Source: Hofstenia miamia (Eukaryota > Xenacoelomorpha > Acoela). Taken from it: 64,000 nt of DNA. Each line of letters opens with the position of its first letter. The first letter of the stretch is position 1. Positions 32,771 to 44,969 of this stretch are shown here, one piece after another. The notes beneath the pieces are model-generated. The model had not been told where the DNA came from, did not search any database, and was given only the letters and a program-made list of their open reading frames with translations. The translations under genes and the position numbers were made by a program. The DNA is taken from positions 2,052,950 to 2,116,949 of the forward strand of contig SCFE01000012.1 of assembly GCA_004352715.1 (NCBI GenBank), given 5' to 3'.

Positions 32771-33520
32771 TAAATTGACATCAAAAAAATCGAAATAATA
32801 TACATTTAATCAATGAAACCTCGTCTTGACATCAAATATGATTACATCTACAAGCATAACTTTGCAATAATTAACGTATATTGATTTATTTATTTATAGA
32901 GTTAATCTTGTAAAATACAAGCATAGAAAATAAAAATAATAATGTACGAAATAACATAAAAAGAAATGACTAATAAAAACTATTAGTTGAATTAAATGCT
33001 CTACATGAGGAACAACGACATATCAAATGATGTGTGGAGCTGCTTTCTAGGTTTTTTAAAAATGTTTGTAAGATTAACAAAATTGTTCCAATATAATTTT
33101 TGTCGGGATTTTTTAACTGAATTTGTTTAATCAAAAACAAATGAATGTAATTTGCCAAGGGAACAATCCAAACAAAATAGTTTTGGAGAGGCTTACACTT
33201 CTTTATGGGAGCATTCTTAAAAGATAAGTGCTTTGATGAACGTAGACCTTTAACACAAGAAGAATAGAATGAAATAAAAAGATTTATTAAACAAAATCAA
33301 TTCAGAAATATACAATAAAGCACATTTTACAAAATTAACATTACAAAAATAGAATATTTAAGAATCACCAAATATAAAATTGTTTTTTTTAAAAGAATGA
33401 AAATCAATACATATAAAATTAACATTACAATGATTATTTTTTGGGTGATTGATTGAAAAACTTGTATAATGGTTGAGTTTGTGTTCAAGATGTCACAGAT
33501 TAGACAAGATTGCTTGAACC
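32771..33520. other. AT-rich spacer downstream of R2/NeSL-like LINE
   Basis: Probably includes the 3'UTR of the LINE on its right-hand side. The small minus frame at 32970-33158 is not recognised. Confidence 0.4.
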
Positions 33521-36474
33521 CTAACCAACATATCTTGATAAAACAAGTGTAGCATTTCCCCGCTGTAAAATTACTGACAATTGCTGGAAAAAATATGTAG
33601 AAATCTTATTCAGATCGCAAGAGGCACTTCTGGCAGAAGACATAAAATACATCTTGGAGAATACTTTGATAGCAATTGGTGACCATCCTCCTAAAGCTTC
33701 CACTGATAGTGGTATGAAGGATATACCAGCTGCTGAACATGATTCTGCATATTTAGTGAACTTTCGGTTGTCTGAAACTTCCAGAGAATGACCAGCATTA
33801 GTACCCGCAAGAGAAACAGTGAACTAATTACAGTCACGTCTAGAGCGGCTGGTCGGCAAGGCGACCAGCATGGCAAAAAGATGTCCCCAGGACGAGCACG
33901 AGACTCAGTGAGGTTAGACTTTTCAAGCACAGGAGACAAATCACATTTCGAAGCAGTTGAAAAAATAGCGTACCTGAGTCGATCATGTCGCGCAATTCTT
34001 TCACCATCAACCGCGCAGGACATGGCATGATCACTGAATAAATCCAAAGGCTTAAAGCATTTTGGACATTTTTTGAACTCATTAATTCAAGGGCTGCCAA
34101 GCCGATAACAAAGCAAAATTCGGAATTCTGCAGGAGCAAAAGAAAGACCAAGTGCTTTCAAGAGAATGGCAGCCAACCAATCCCCACTTCCTGGTATGGA
34201 ACAAGAGAGAAGTCTTGCTTTATCGTGAGGGGACAAACTGGAGGATAAACAAGTATTCTGGCTAACTTGCTCTAAAAAAAGAACAAAGAGACTTCTGTGC
34301 TTTTGGGGCCATGTGTAAAGGCATTTCAGACAACGCTATTCCTTTGCTAGAAAGTTCTTGCAAACACTGATGTGGCACAGAGTAAGTATAATCATCAATA
34401 GGAACAATCTGATTACATAGTTCTTTATTGTCCACATATGAACCTAAGAACGCTGCAGAAGCAATTGTTGACGCTAGTGGTAATCCAATACCTCCTTTAG
34501 AAATTGGCAAGAATTCTTGTAGTCTTTGTGACACAGAAACAGCTGAACCTGCTATACTTTCTAGAGACTGATGAACTGCTGAATCAAATTCTTCCAATTC
34601 TGTAGTAACAGTTGCGGAATTAGAAGTTCTTAAACAAAACGATATCTTAGGTAGTGAAGCACAGCTCCTTAACCGATGCAATTCTAACTGTGGATCTTCA
34701 AGTAATTTTATGTCATTCATAATTTGAATAGACTTAGAAACACGTTTCGAGAAGAACTCTTGGACAAATTTTGGAGACTTAGAGATAGGAGCTCCAAGAG
34801 TGACAATACCATCTTTTCGTCTGTTGATTGTTTTGGGCAATGCACTGAAATCGCAATTAGGATTAGGCGACCAAACTTCACATTTAGTTAAACTAATTTC
34901 CAAGCCTACGTTTTTCATAGCTAACACCCCAACCAGAGAACCATCATCTAAATACCATGCGTTGCATGCTAATTCAGGAAATTTATCTTTGATAGCAGAA
35001 ACGATTGGGTGAATAGCTAAAGCAAACAAAAGGGGAGCCAAGGGATCACCTTGTTGAACTCCGCAAGCTGAAAGCAAGGATTTCGATCCAAATTTCAATC
35101 GAGAAGGCTGAGAGTAGCAAAAATAAACCCAATGATATAACTGTGGAAAATGAAGTTTAACCTGAGAAAGTATTGCTGAACGATTAAGACTGTTAAATGC
35201 ATTTTTGATGTCTACCTGGAGAAATGCTAAATTTGTCTTCGATCCAACAGCTTCCACCAATCCATTCAAAGCATGGATGACGGCTTCACAACCTCCCTTA
35301 ATGCCTACACCAACTTGAAGTGGAGAAAAAAGAGCAGCTGCCTTATTCCTTGACAATTGACATAAGCATTTGGCAATCAATCTTCGAAGAACTTCTCCCA
35401 CAGCAATTGGGCGAATTCCACCGTCCTTTTTCTTCAATGCAAAAAGATTAGCTCCACAAAGATATGGTGCAATTTCATCAGGAGCATTACAAGATATTAA
35501 ACAGTTGATTACTTGGAGCACCGATGCAATTGCTTTGCCCCATATTCAGGTGTTGGGCATTGGAATGCATTAATCAGATGGGAAGCATAAAGTTTAGAGA
35601 CACCGGCAGCAGAATCCCTGGGAAAGCTTTTCACACATTTAATCAGAATGTCTTTGTTTATCACAAATGGCTCTGTGTCTTCGGTACTATAATCTATTTT
35701 ATTTTTTGAAGTGTTGGGATGCTTCTCCTTTAGTGCATGAAATGTTTGCTCATCAAAGCTTAGACCATCAGATCTTAGGGCTGCTATGGCTCTACGAAAA
35801 CTGCCTTCGTGACCAAGCTGTCTAGCTCTCTTAAGATTTTGGCTGGAGCTGACAGAAGATGATTTATTTTTAATGTTGCCAGAACTTACAGTTGCTTCGT
35901 ACCAAAGTTGAGCATAATCACCATTCAACCAACGCTCTAAGCGGCTCTTGAGAATTGACTCTTCGTATTTCAGGTGTTTGGAGCCCCCACGAGGAGGAGA
36001 CCGGAGAACACAAGCAGGCAAAATAAAAATCTCCACCCAATGATTAATGAAACTTGGTTCCCGCTTAACCTTACTAAAAGAGTGATTCACAGCTTTAGCC
36101 CAGAGATTACGGCAGCTGATTGGAACGATCTTCCTGGTAGGAATCGAAAACATTTCAATATCAGAAAGTGAGGGAAATACAGGCGTTATTCCAAGTGAAC
36201 GAGGTGGTAGCCCTGAACCTTCACATCTGGAACCATTGACAATATGATGTTTGACAAGTCCTGAACGTTTACACAAATCAGAAGCATGCAGACATATGGT
36301 ACAAATGTTAGAATTTAATGATAGTAATGAAAGCTGCTGTGTGAGAGTTGTGTGTGAATTGGATGGCTGAACATCTTCTGAATTGTTGATTGAAAAATAT
36401 TCGCTATCAGATCCAATTCCAATAATTTCATTTAAAGATGTTTCTTTTTTCTTATTGCGTTTTCTTTGTTTCAT
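33521..36474 (-). mobile_element. Non-LTR retrotransposon with restriction-like endonuclease (R2/NeSL-like), nearly full length
   Basis: Minus-strand frames 36474-35509, 35521-34262, 34151-33840/34047-33691 and 33703-33521 form one ~980-codon protein broken by about three frameshifts. The N terminus has a Cys/His finger (CTICLHASDLCKRSGLVKHH). Next come a linker (RLERWLNGDYAQLWYEA) and RT (DGGIRPIAVGEVLRRLIAKC, QVDIKNAFNSLNRS, GVQQGDPLAPLLFALAI, WYLDDGSLVG). Then a CPKC...DHAMSC CCHC motif, RHDRLR, and RPGDI...ALDVTV, compatible with a PD-(D/E)XK endonuclease, and finally FFQQLSVILQRGNATLVLSR. The order ZnF-RT-CCHC-endonuclease is that of R2-type elements. Open frames are long and GC is above the surroundings, so the copy is relatively young. 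Confidence 0.82.
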
Positions 36475-36689
36475 TGATATTTAGATTGTATATGTTCTCT
36501 TGATGTTATGCTATAAATAATTTTCAAACCGTTTAGTTTCCCACTAACTTAAAAATGCAAGCATTTCATTATTAACATTATTAAATGAAAATGAATGTTT
36601 TCATCAAAATTTCTGTTAGAATACTTTTTAATGAAGTCATTTAATAATATTTAATAATAACAGAATGATTACTAAAAAATTTTATTGCA

Positions 36690-38000
36690 TGTATTTCTTC
36701 AGAAATAGATAAGTTGGTATTGTCACTAAATATCAAATCTAAGGTATTTCCAGGAATATGTGTTGGAAAATTCACAAATTGATTGAAGTTAGAAATGAAA
36801 TATAATCAATGATATCCATATCGTATTCATGTGCAGAATAAAATTAGTACCAATCTGTGTCATGAAGATTAAAATCACCACAGATTAATGTATGTGAGTT
36901 TTCTTGAGATATGTTTCTTTTGAGCAGAAAGATTTAAACTTTTTGAATGCAAATTTAATATTTCTAATATGGGGATAGAATCTTGCCAGTAAGTGCTTGT
37001 ATTAAGAGGAATATAAACACAAATTAATAACAGCAAAGTCATTTAAGTTTATAATACTTGTGTAAGCAAGGGTAAATATCTTTGTTGAATTTAACTTTGA
37101 TACAAGATAAGAAATGTTCACCTAAGATAATAACACCATTGTGCTCACTATGTTTTATCTATCTGAATGCACAACTGTAATAAATTTTGAAGACAACAAT
37201 TTCAGTGTCAAATAAAGAATTAAACCAGGTCTCTGTAATGCAAGCAATTTTGCATTTAAGAAAAGCCAAACTTAAGCAACTATGATATATTAAGTAAACT
37301 TTGTGCATTCATATAGAGAACTTTGATAGAGTTAGCTAGTAAACTAGAACTGATTTCAACCACTTTATTATTGTAAAAATGTTTTAAATTCCTTATTCTA
37401 AATGTAGATTTATCAGCTCCTTCTTGAATCATACACCATCTTTTTTGTAAAATCAATTTTTTTATTTTAAGCTCTTCAGAATTCAGAGCTGAAGAAATAA
37501 AAACTTTATTTTCATAGTTTTTTAGTTTTCTACAATTAGATAAAATTAGTCTCTTATCATATTCAGAGTATAATTTAACCAAAGCAGAGTGAAAATTTTT
37601 AGTGTTAAATTTTAATTCTATTATTAAGTCCTAAATGAGGAAATACATGATTTACCACTTCAATTTCTTAAATTTGACGTTTTGAATGATATGTCTCCAT
37701 AATTTCATTAAGGCTTGGATGTGGATTGATGTAGAAACATCTTCACAGAGATTAGAAATCTTTTGTGAAAATTGTAATATATTAGTAGCATGTTTGCTAA
37801 AATCAGTTTCAAGTTTCTTTAATCTATTTTCTATTTAATATCCCTTACATGAACAGCCTTTTTACATAAACTGGAAGTGTCATCAAACAAGGAACATTTG
37901 CTATTATTTGAAACTATATTTTTTGGGACCATCAAGTTCAATGCATTGGTTACAAAATAATATTAAATTACGTCTTAGAGAATCTAATGAATTTATTTGA
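36690..38000 (-). mobile_element. AP-endonuclease LINE remnant (ORF1 end and EN start)
   Basis: Frame 37582-37280 ends in KVLYMNAQSLLN, the usual opening of the AP-endonuclease domain of CR1/L2/Jockey-like LINEs. The following sequence reads KIACITETWFNS and further endonuclease pieces down to ~36690 with stops. Upstream, 37990-37640 shows CNQCIEL and a coiled-coil-like stretch (RLKKLETDFSKHATNILQFS), as in the ORF1 of such elements. RT is absent. Confidence 0.7.
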
Positions 38001-38785
38001 ACATCCCAAAACCAGTACAATTTACTGACCAATGCATAGATTAAAAACAAGAAAAACATGTAAATGTCTTAATGCCTAATGATGAACTACATGTTAAAAA
38101 TAGAAATAGGAAGTTAAAACAAATATGTTGAAATTAATTAAGCAAATTTTTATAGAGAAATATTAATAGCTGCAAATTAATATTCAACTTATGTTTCCCA
38201 CAATTGAGAAGCAAATTTGAACATTATAATGGGATATGCTCAAGATTTGATGACCAATCTTTGAGAAACTTCTGAATAAATTCTTACAAAAAATTTTGAA
38301 TATACTAAGATTTTCATGCTGAATACGATTTTTGTTTTATATTTTACAGACCATAAATATATACTAACATAGTTTTAGGGTCATAGGATGAAAATTAAAT
38401 TGCATAAATAAAAATTTGGGAAAATTTGAATTCACAATGCTAAAATTAACCCAATTGCAAAAACCAAGCTATAGTGTTCATCACTCTAAAAAGAATTTAT
38501 TTAGTTAAGTGTTTCAAAACTTTTGATCAGTACTGTATAATAACTCTTCTACCTTAATTGATTACTTTCTCATTGAAATCATTAACAATTTTAAGTATGC
38601 CTGCAGCAAATGCCCCTATTAATATCATTGTATTATAAGATTCATTTCATCTAATAACATAAAGCATAAAAATGAAAAAATGGGTAGAGAAATCAGATCC
38701 AGCACTGATAGAAACTCCTATAGAGAATGAATCTTAGGATAGCATCTTTCTAGCCAACTATGAAAACTCAATTCATTTATTCTTT
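38001..38785. other. AT-rich spacer
   Basis: No gene seen. At 38785-38799 the plus strand reads TGTAGCATAATCCAA, identical to the first 15 bp of the gypsy LTR, just before the ORF3 fragment; it may be a remnant or chance. Confidence 0.4.
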
Positions 38786-38800
38786 TGTAGCATAATCCAA

Positions 38801-39220
38801 GTGAGAGACAACATAAGCTTCTTTTATAAGGACATGGCAAACACAAGGAGCCTCAGGAGGTTTTTCACATTCTTTTACCCAAAAACAATGATATGTGAAG
38901 AGATGGCACAGACAAGTAGAGTAGACACACAGATGACGTTAATGATAGCAATAAAAGGAATCCATCTATATAAGAAATTCTACAAGATCTTCTCAGAGAA
39001 AATGAATGAACTTAGAGAGATCACACTGATATCAGAAAATATTAAAGAACCTAAATTCCTGTGATACCACAGTACAGTAACAACAGAGGGAGAGGTGGCA
39101 CTAAAAATAACCAAACAACCAGAATTTACAACAACAAGTTGGAAATCATAATTAAAAAAGCAGATGAGTTAGTCCACAGAGAACGTGCAGTGCTAAAAAT
39201 AATGCAAGCTGAGGAGGGCA
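38801..39220 (+). pseudogene. Gypsy ORF3 C-terminal fragment, plus strand
   Basis: Reads NTRSLRRFFTFFYP and TLMIAIKGIHLYKKFYKIFS, aligning with the element 2 ORF3 (GSLRDVFLHFYP; TLLITLKGLHLYECFYD). A stop at 39062 is followed by further homologous sequence (EVALKITKQPEFTTTSW). It is followed directly by GAGGAGGGCA and the LTR at 39221, confirming that this ORF sits at the 3' end of the element. Confidence 0.65.
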
Positions 39221-40373
39221 TGTAGCGTAATCCAAAGCATAATGCTGCTAATGAAGAAAGAAGATCAGATGATTAGTCAAAACTAAGATCGAATTATGAT
39301 TATTAATTAAAAAACAATTTAAGTTGAATTATCAGATTATCTTTGTAAATGCAACCAAGTATTAATATAGCAAATTAGTACTTGTCGTCGAATTTGACCA
39401 AACAAAGGGGGCGAATTCGCTTCCATTATTTTTAGCCATTTTTGGCAGACAATACAAATTTGAATTTTGAATGACAGGTACTTTTTGAAAGTTAACTATA
39501 AATATGTGAGAGATCATTTTGGAAATTTTTGAAGTAAATTCTTTGAAAATCTTATCCTTAGATTTTATATTGGTTTGCTTATTTATACAGAATGTCAAGC
39601 TAAATGGTAAATGCAGTAGTAGTGGTTTGGGCACGTATTGGGAGTGACTCAAGGGTCCTTGATCCAAACCAGAACCTGCATTTATGTTAGGTATATGAAT
39701 AGGAGTTTTTCTCTGTTTAGCTGGCTACTGATTCTTTTGTTTACATGTATCTAATAATTGATATTGGCAAAATTGCTGGATAGCCTACCATAGGTTATAC
39801 ATATTTTATCTTATAGACTTAGGTGACCTATAATAGACTGATAAGTAGACGAGCATGTATTATGTTATTTAAATTTAAGGTAGGAAGCTGCAATTTTTTA
39901 TGTAACTTATTTGAATTAACTTATTTAAAGCCAATAGTTTTCAGTAATGGCTAAAGTAATAATTATTAAGCAGCTAGTGACATTGCAAGTTTGTGAAGGG
40001 ACGCAAACACACATTACAAATTGAGTTTAAGTCAGTTACAACTAGCATTGAGAACTACACTGAGTAAGGATAGGGAACACATAAGAACATCATTGAGCTG
40101 AGGCTTGGAACCACTTAATCAGCAATGGAAACACAAGTGAGCTGATTCAGAGATCAGAGTCAGCTGGAGGCCATACCCAAATCACAGAGCAGAGCTATAA
40201 TGGCAGAGTACCTAAACAGTATCCAGTTACTTTAGTTAAGTGAAGATTAACAAAAACATATACAACATCAGAGTACATAGCTAAAATGCATACATCCCTA
40301 CCTGCTTAGAACAAAGAATATTAATTTAAAGGAATAATTTAATCTATGTCAATGCTTGGTAGCATATGCTACA
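39221..40373 (+). repeat. Gypsy-family 3' LTR (copy E)
   Basis: Starts TGTAGCGTAATCC and ends ATATGCTACA; homologous to copies B and D over its whole length. TATAAATAT at 39497-39505. The preceding ORF3 fragment shows it is a 3' LTR in plus orientation. It lacks the 46-bp duplication of copy D. The rest of this element is missing. Confidence 0.87.
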
Positions 40374-40449
40374 CATTCACAACTTATATAACTTTATATT
40401 TTCCAACCAAATAAATGTTTCTAAGCATGAAAATTGTAGTTATCAAATC

Positions 40450-41296
40450 AAGTACCTTTCCTGAATAACTCCCAACCTAAAAAACTCGTCAAATGAAAAA
40501 ATCAGGCTTACAAAACTTATTTACAAAATAAAACTGTTGATAACTACCAGTTATATAAAATTGCAAAGATTAAATCTAATATTGAACTAAGAGCAGCACA
40601 AAATCAGGATATGAAATCATTAAATGACCCTAAACATAAGTGGAAGTTCATCAACAATGTATTGAACAGAAACAAGAGTCATATGCAGCACATGCATCTC
40701 ATTAAGAGTACCAATCAAGGAATATGAACTAAAACCAAGAATATTTTTAATGCATTGAATGATCAATTCATCAACCTAGGTAGATGCTTGGGACCCTCAG
40801 TGCCACTTACACTTGCAAAATCGAACTAAAAACTCTTTTTCATTTGGATTTGTGACTTGATACAACATTTCTTAGGTTATAAATAAGCTAAATTTAATAA
40901 AACAAGTGGACCTTCTGAACTATCAACATGGTGCATTAAAGGTTTTGCAAAATTCATTAGTATTCCTTTATGACATTTCATCAATCAATGCATAAAATTA
41001 AATACTTTTTCATTAATGTTAAAATTAGTTAATGTGCTTCCATATATAAATGAAATAAACCACTAAGATGTTGAAAGTACAGGCCTATTTCAATTATCTG
41101 ACCTTTTGTAGAAATCTTCAAAAATATTTGACCAAATAAAAACTTATCTCCATAAAAAATAAATTCTTTCAAATAATCAATTCAACTTTCACAAAGCTCA
41201 GTACAATAGTTTCACAATTGCTTTTACTGATTTGTCTAAAGCATTTGAATCCATTAATCATTATATTTGTCTAAAAAAATTAGACACAAATTTTGT
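40450..41296 (+). mobile_element. LINE reverse-transcriptase remnant, plus strand
   Basis: The plus strand shows NDPKHKWKFINNVLNRNKSH (pre-RT region), NKTSGPSELSTWCIK, a degraded fingers region and AFTDLSKAFESINHYICLKK (palm motif A with DLSKAF). Many stops and frameshifts. It is broken off at about 41297, where the long inverted repeat begins. Confidence 0.72.
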
Positions 41297-43060
41297 TTAG
41301 GATTTCTAGGATTTAGGCAAAGTGATATAATTGATGACAAGAAATGTTTTTGAAAAAACTAAATTGAGCAATTAATTTTTAGGCAATATGCTTGAACCAA
41401 TGTGATGATTTTTTATTTTTAGAATTTAGGAAAATTGATATTTCTGAATTTCTTAAAAAGTTCCATGCTTTCTTAATGGCTAGTCAATCTATGTACATAA
41501 CTTAATTTGTTTTCAGGACTCTATACATTAGATGAAAGGGGTTACATTTTGTTTTTCAAATATGCTGCTATTTCATTGTAAAAATTCTTACATTTAATTT
41601 GTTTTTTGCAAATCTCCAAAATACAAAATTGAAAAATATTCACCATACCTAAATATTACAGGCATATGAAAAATAGACTTACATGATAAACTCAATTTCA
41701 GTTTCTAAAAAAAATATACATGTGATGCTATTAGTAGGATTTATAAATATACATGCATTCTTTAATACACTATTATTATATTAGTTATACACTACAGTCT
41801 TCTCTTTGAATTTCTTTTTGGTATATACAGATTTTCACAGATTTGCATATTTGTAGACAGTTACATCTTTTGTTGACTTTGCACATTTTTTCTGTTTATT
41901 TAGTTTTTGCATGTTGCATGCTTTTAGACATTACATAGGTTTTCAGCTTTCAACTGCTTTTTAGGTTTAATGCACAAATTCCTTATCAACTCTTTTATAT
42001 TTGGTAAAGAAACAATGACACATTCATTATTAACTGTTTTGTAGTTCATGCCTGCTACACAACTGATTTTTTTCCATCTGTAGATATGAATTCTAGTTGT
42101 CAAATTACTCAAAGCTCCATGTTGAGATTGCCTTCTGATTGTACAAATGCTTGTAAATATATAGTAAATAGTGTTTTATTCACATGAAAAAATATAGGCA
42201 CATGGTATTTAATACTTATATGGTTAATATCATCAAAAAGACAAAACAAAGTGAAATTCAATATTTATAATTTATTGTTTCAGCCAGTTCTTAGTTAAAA
42301 GATATTTAAACACATCCAATTAAAACAGGATATTCAATAACATTGCAGAAATAAATACATATAAATTTGTTTAAAACAGAATAAAAACATATTTGTTTAA
42401 ACATGAAATATTATAATTTACATAGGTTATGAAAACAAAAGTATCAACATACCTGGTTATTTGCTTGCAGATGCATTTGAAGCCACCAGTCCAAAATACA
42501 TTGCCATTAGTCTTTGACCAAGTTGATTAGTCACCAATTTGTGTCATTATTTTATGCTATGGAAAGCATCACTTGATTCCAACTATCATTTTATTTCCCA
42601 TGCTAAATATTTAAATCCTACTAATAGCAACAAATGTATAATTTTTTAGAAAGTGAAATATTGTTCATAATGTAAGTCTATATTTCACATGTCTGTAATG
42701 TTAAAATATGGCAAATATTTCTCTGTTTTGTATATTTAATATAAATGAAAAACAAATTAAATGTAAGAATTTTTACAATGAAATAGTGGAATATTTGAAA
42801 AACAAAATGTAACCCCTTGCATGTAATGTATAGTGAGTCCTGATAATAAATTAAATTATGTACATAGATTTACTAGCCAAAATCATGGAGTTTTCTTAGA
42901 TTAAGAAATATCAATTTTCCTAAATTCTAAAAATCAAAAATCATTATTTTGGTTCAAGCACATTGCCTAAAAATTTATTTGTTCAAATTAGTTTTGTCAA
43001 ACACATTTTTTGGCATCAAGTATATCAGTTTGCAGTAATCCTAGTAATCAAAAATAAGAA
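41297..43060. mobile_element. Long inverted-repeat (foldback) element, ~470-bp arms
   Basis: 41297-41765 is the inverted complement of about 42585-43060 at high but imperfect identity; shared blocks include AATTTAGGAAAATTGATATT and TGTAAAAATTCTTACATTTA. The ~820-bp centre contains a minus-strand 62-aa frame (42112-41924), possibly a transposase scrap, not recognised. No target duplication could be fixed because the outer ends are ragged. It interrupts or abuts the LINE remnant. Confidence 0.65.
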
Positions 43061-43729
43061 TTGTTTCAAAAAATTAACTTGCTCAATTTAGTTTTGTCAA
43101 AATAATTTTGTCACTAGATAGAGGTGCCACTGAATGAGGCTGTTTAGAATTTTAATTTGGCTGTTTACCAACTGAAAGCAACACTAAACATTTTCATAGT
43201 AATAGCCTTAACTGAAATTGTTTGATGTTTTACAAATGGCACATTTTTTCTTGAATGAATTTGGATTACAAATAACTTCTAACTTCTAAAAAAGTCTCAA
43301 ACACCAAAGTACTAAAGTACTAATCTAAATTTCATAGAAAAGTATCAAAAATTCACTGGGCTGTACATTGCATATTGTTGTAATTTCTTAAGAATGCAAT
43401 TTTTTAATGTGTTTATTAGAAATTTGTGGTGTAAAAAACACAGCCATTGCTCCATATACACAGAATTTTGTGGGCATTTTAAATTCCACCAAGTATTCAA
43501 TTCAATCAATACCTCAAATATAGTACATTTTTGTTTTGAATAGTATCATTTTCTAACAAATAGATTGTAATTGAATCAATGACTTTCCATACAAATATGG
43601 ATGTGATACCATATCACTACTATTTGATCAATATAGTACAAATTAGATCTTTAAACAAATAAAATATAACTAAGCAGAATCACCACATTTGAATTGGATA
43701 AATATTTCAAAATTAGAAATGCAATAATT
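43061..43729. other. AT-rich spacer
   Basis: Apart from a partial direct repeat of the inverted-repeat arm near 43075-43115, nothing recognisable. Confidence 0.4.
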
Positions 43730-43923
43730 CCAAATGTTTTAAGCTGAAAAATAGTTATTTGCAATTATTGAAGAAATGAAAATTTATATTAATTTAAGTT
43801 TTACCACATTTTCTAGTGGATTTACTATAGAGTTGTGATGACTTCTCTTCCGAGTTTTTCTGATCATATCTTGCAAGCTTATTCAAGTTCAAGATCTTAA
43901 CATTTGAAGTACTCAAAAACCCT
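43730..43923. repeat. Second copy of the dispersed repeat at 20533
   Basis: Aligns with 20701-20880 in the same orientation (AAGCTGAAAAATAGTTATTTG; CTTCTCTTCCGAGTTTTTC; TTCAAGTTCAAGATCTTAAC). Its right end ACTCAAAAACCCTG matches the inverse of the left end CAGGGTTTT of the first copy. Probably a non-autonomous DNA transposon; CpGs of the first copy are mostly lost here. Confidence 0.5.
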
Positions 43924-44102
43924 GTATGATACATATAATATTTAAAACATAACCTCACTATTGTATAGACCTCTAAAGTAAACAAAATTTTATAAAAACT
44001 AAAATAAATGTGATTTGTATAAGGCTATTTTACATAATGTATTTAGTGTCCCTTTCAGCTGGTAAATGGCCGAATTAAGATTCTAAATTGATTCGTTCAG
44101 TG

Positions 44103-44274
44103 GGTTGGTACTTTTTTTCATTCTTGAAAATCTCAAATCTTCCAAATATCTCTCAGAATGGACACTTGTAGTAATTTTTATAAGGGAAATGTGTCCATTA
44201 AATAATAATTTTGGAAGTATTTGAGATAAATTTGGAAAATTTGAGATTTTCAAGAATGAAAAAAAGTACCAACC
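44103..44274. mobile_element. MITE 3, 172 bp, 9-bp target duplication
   Basis: Terminal inverted repeats begin GGTTGGTACTTTTTTTCATT on both ends and stay identical for about 36 bp, then similar to ~60 bp. Flanked by CGTTCAGTG at 44094-44102 and 44275-44283. The first 14 bp equal the right end of MITE 1. Arms nearly as long as half the element make it an almost perfect hairpin. Confidence 0.88.
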
Positions 44275-44749
44275 CGTTCAGTGCCCCAAGGACTTCAAGT
44301 TGTCCTAATGAGATAGACTTCACTTGGTCTCTTTCTACTAAGATATTCAATAAACCAGAAATCAATTCCTATAAATTTGTTTCAGTCTATTGTTAGTAAA
44401 AACTAGAAATTTAAATAGGTTAGGTAAAACATTTGGTTAAAATACAAGCATAAAGGAACAAAAATATTAAACATGGTAAAATATTACAAAAAAAGCCAAA
44501 TCACTAAGAATTTTGTGAAAATAGTTAATTGATAATTTATAGGTCAAAATAGTGAAAAACAATGCCTATAAAATTGCTTAACCATGGCATAAAGGGTTGT
44601 CTATTGTTTCCCCCAAGTCAGACATAATCACAAACTAAAAACGGCTTGAGACACATTTTTAATGAAATTGTAATTATATTTTTTAATCAATGAATGTATT
44701 TTTTGGTCTGTATTTCAATTAATCTCATTATTTTAATACAGAATTATAT

Positions 44750-44797
44750 TTATATATATATATATGTATATATATGTATATATATGTATATATAGGT
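44750..44797. repeat. TATATATG-type minisatellite
   Basis: Repeats of about 12 bp, TATATATATATG-like, in four imperfect units. Confidence 0.75.
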
Positions 44798-44969
44798 ATA
44801 GTCACTGCTGCATATGGTTGAAGACATACACAAAGGTTGAAATAAAAATTTCATTGACCAGTCTGTACTTTTTCCATTCACAAAAGCCTAATTTTTGAGT
44901 TATGTGGACTTTGACTATACAGTGATAATTGTATCTATGTTGAGTATATCTATGCAAAGTTTGAGGCTT

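Noticed and set aside
33788-34030. Plus-strand frame of 80 aa inside the R2/NeSL-like LINE
   Set aside because: Antisense shadow of the LINE C-terminal domain; the minus strand carries the recognisable motifs.
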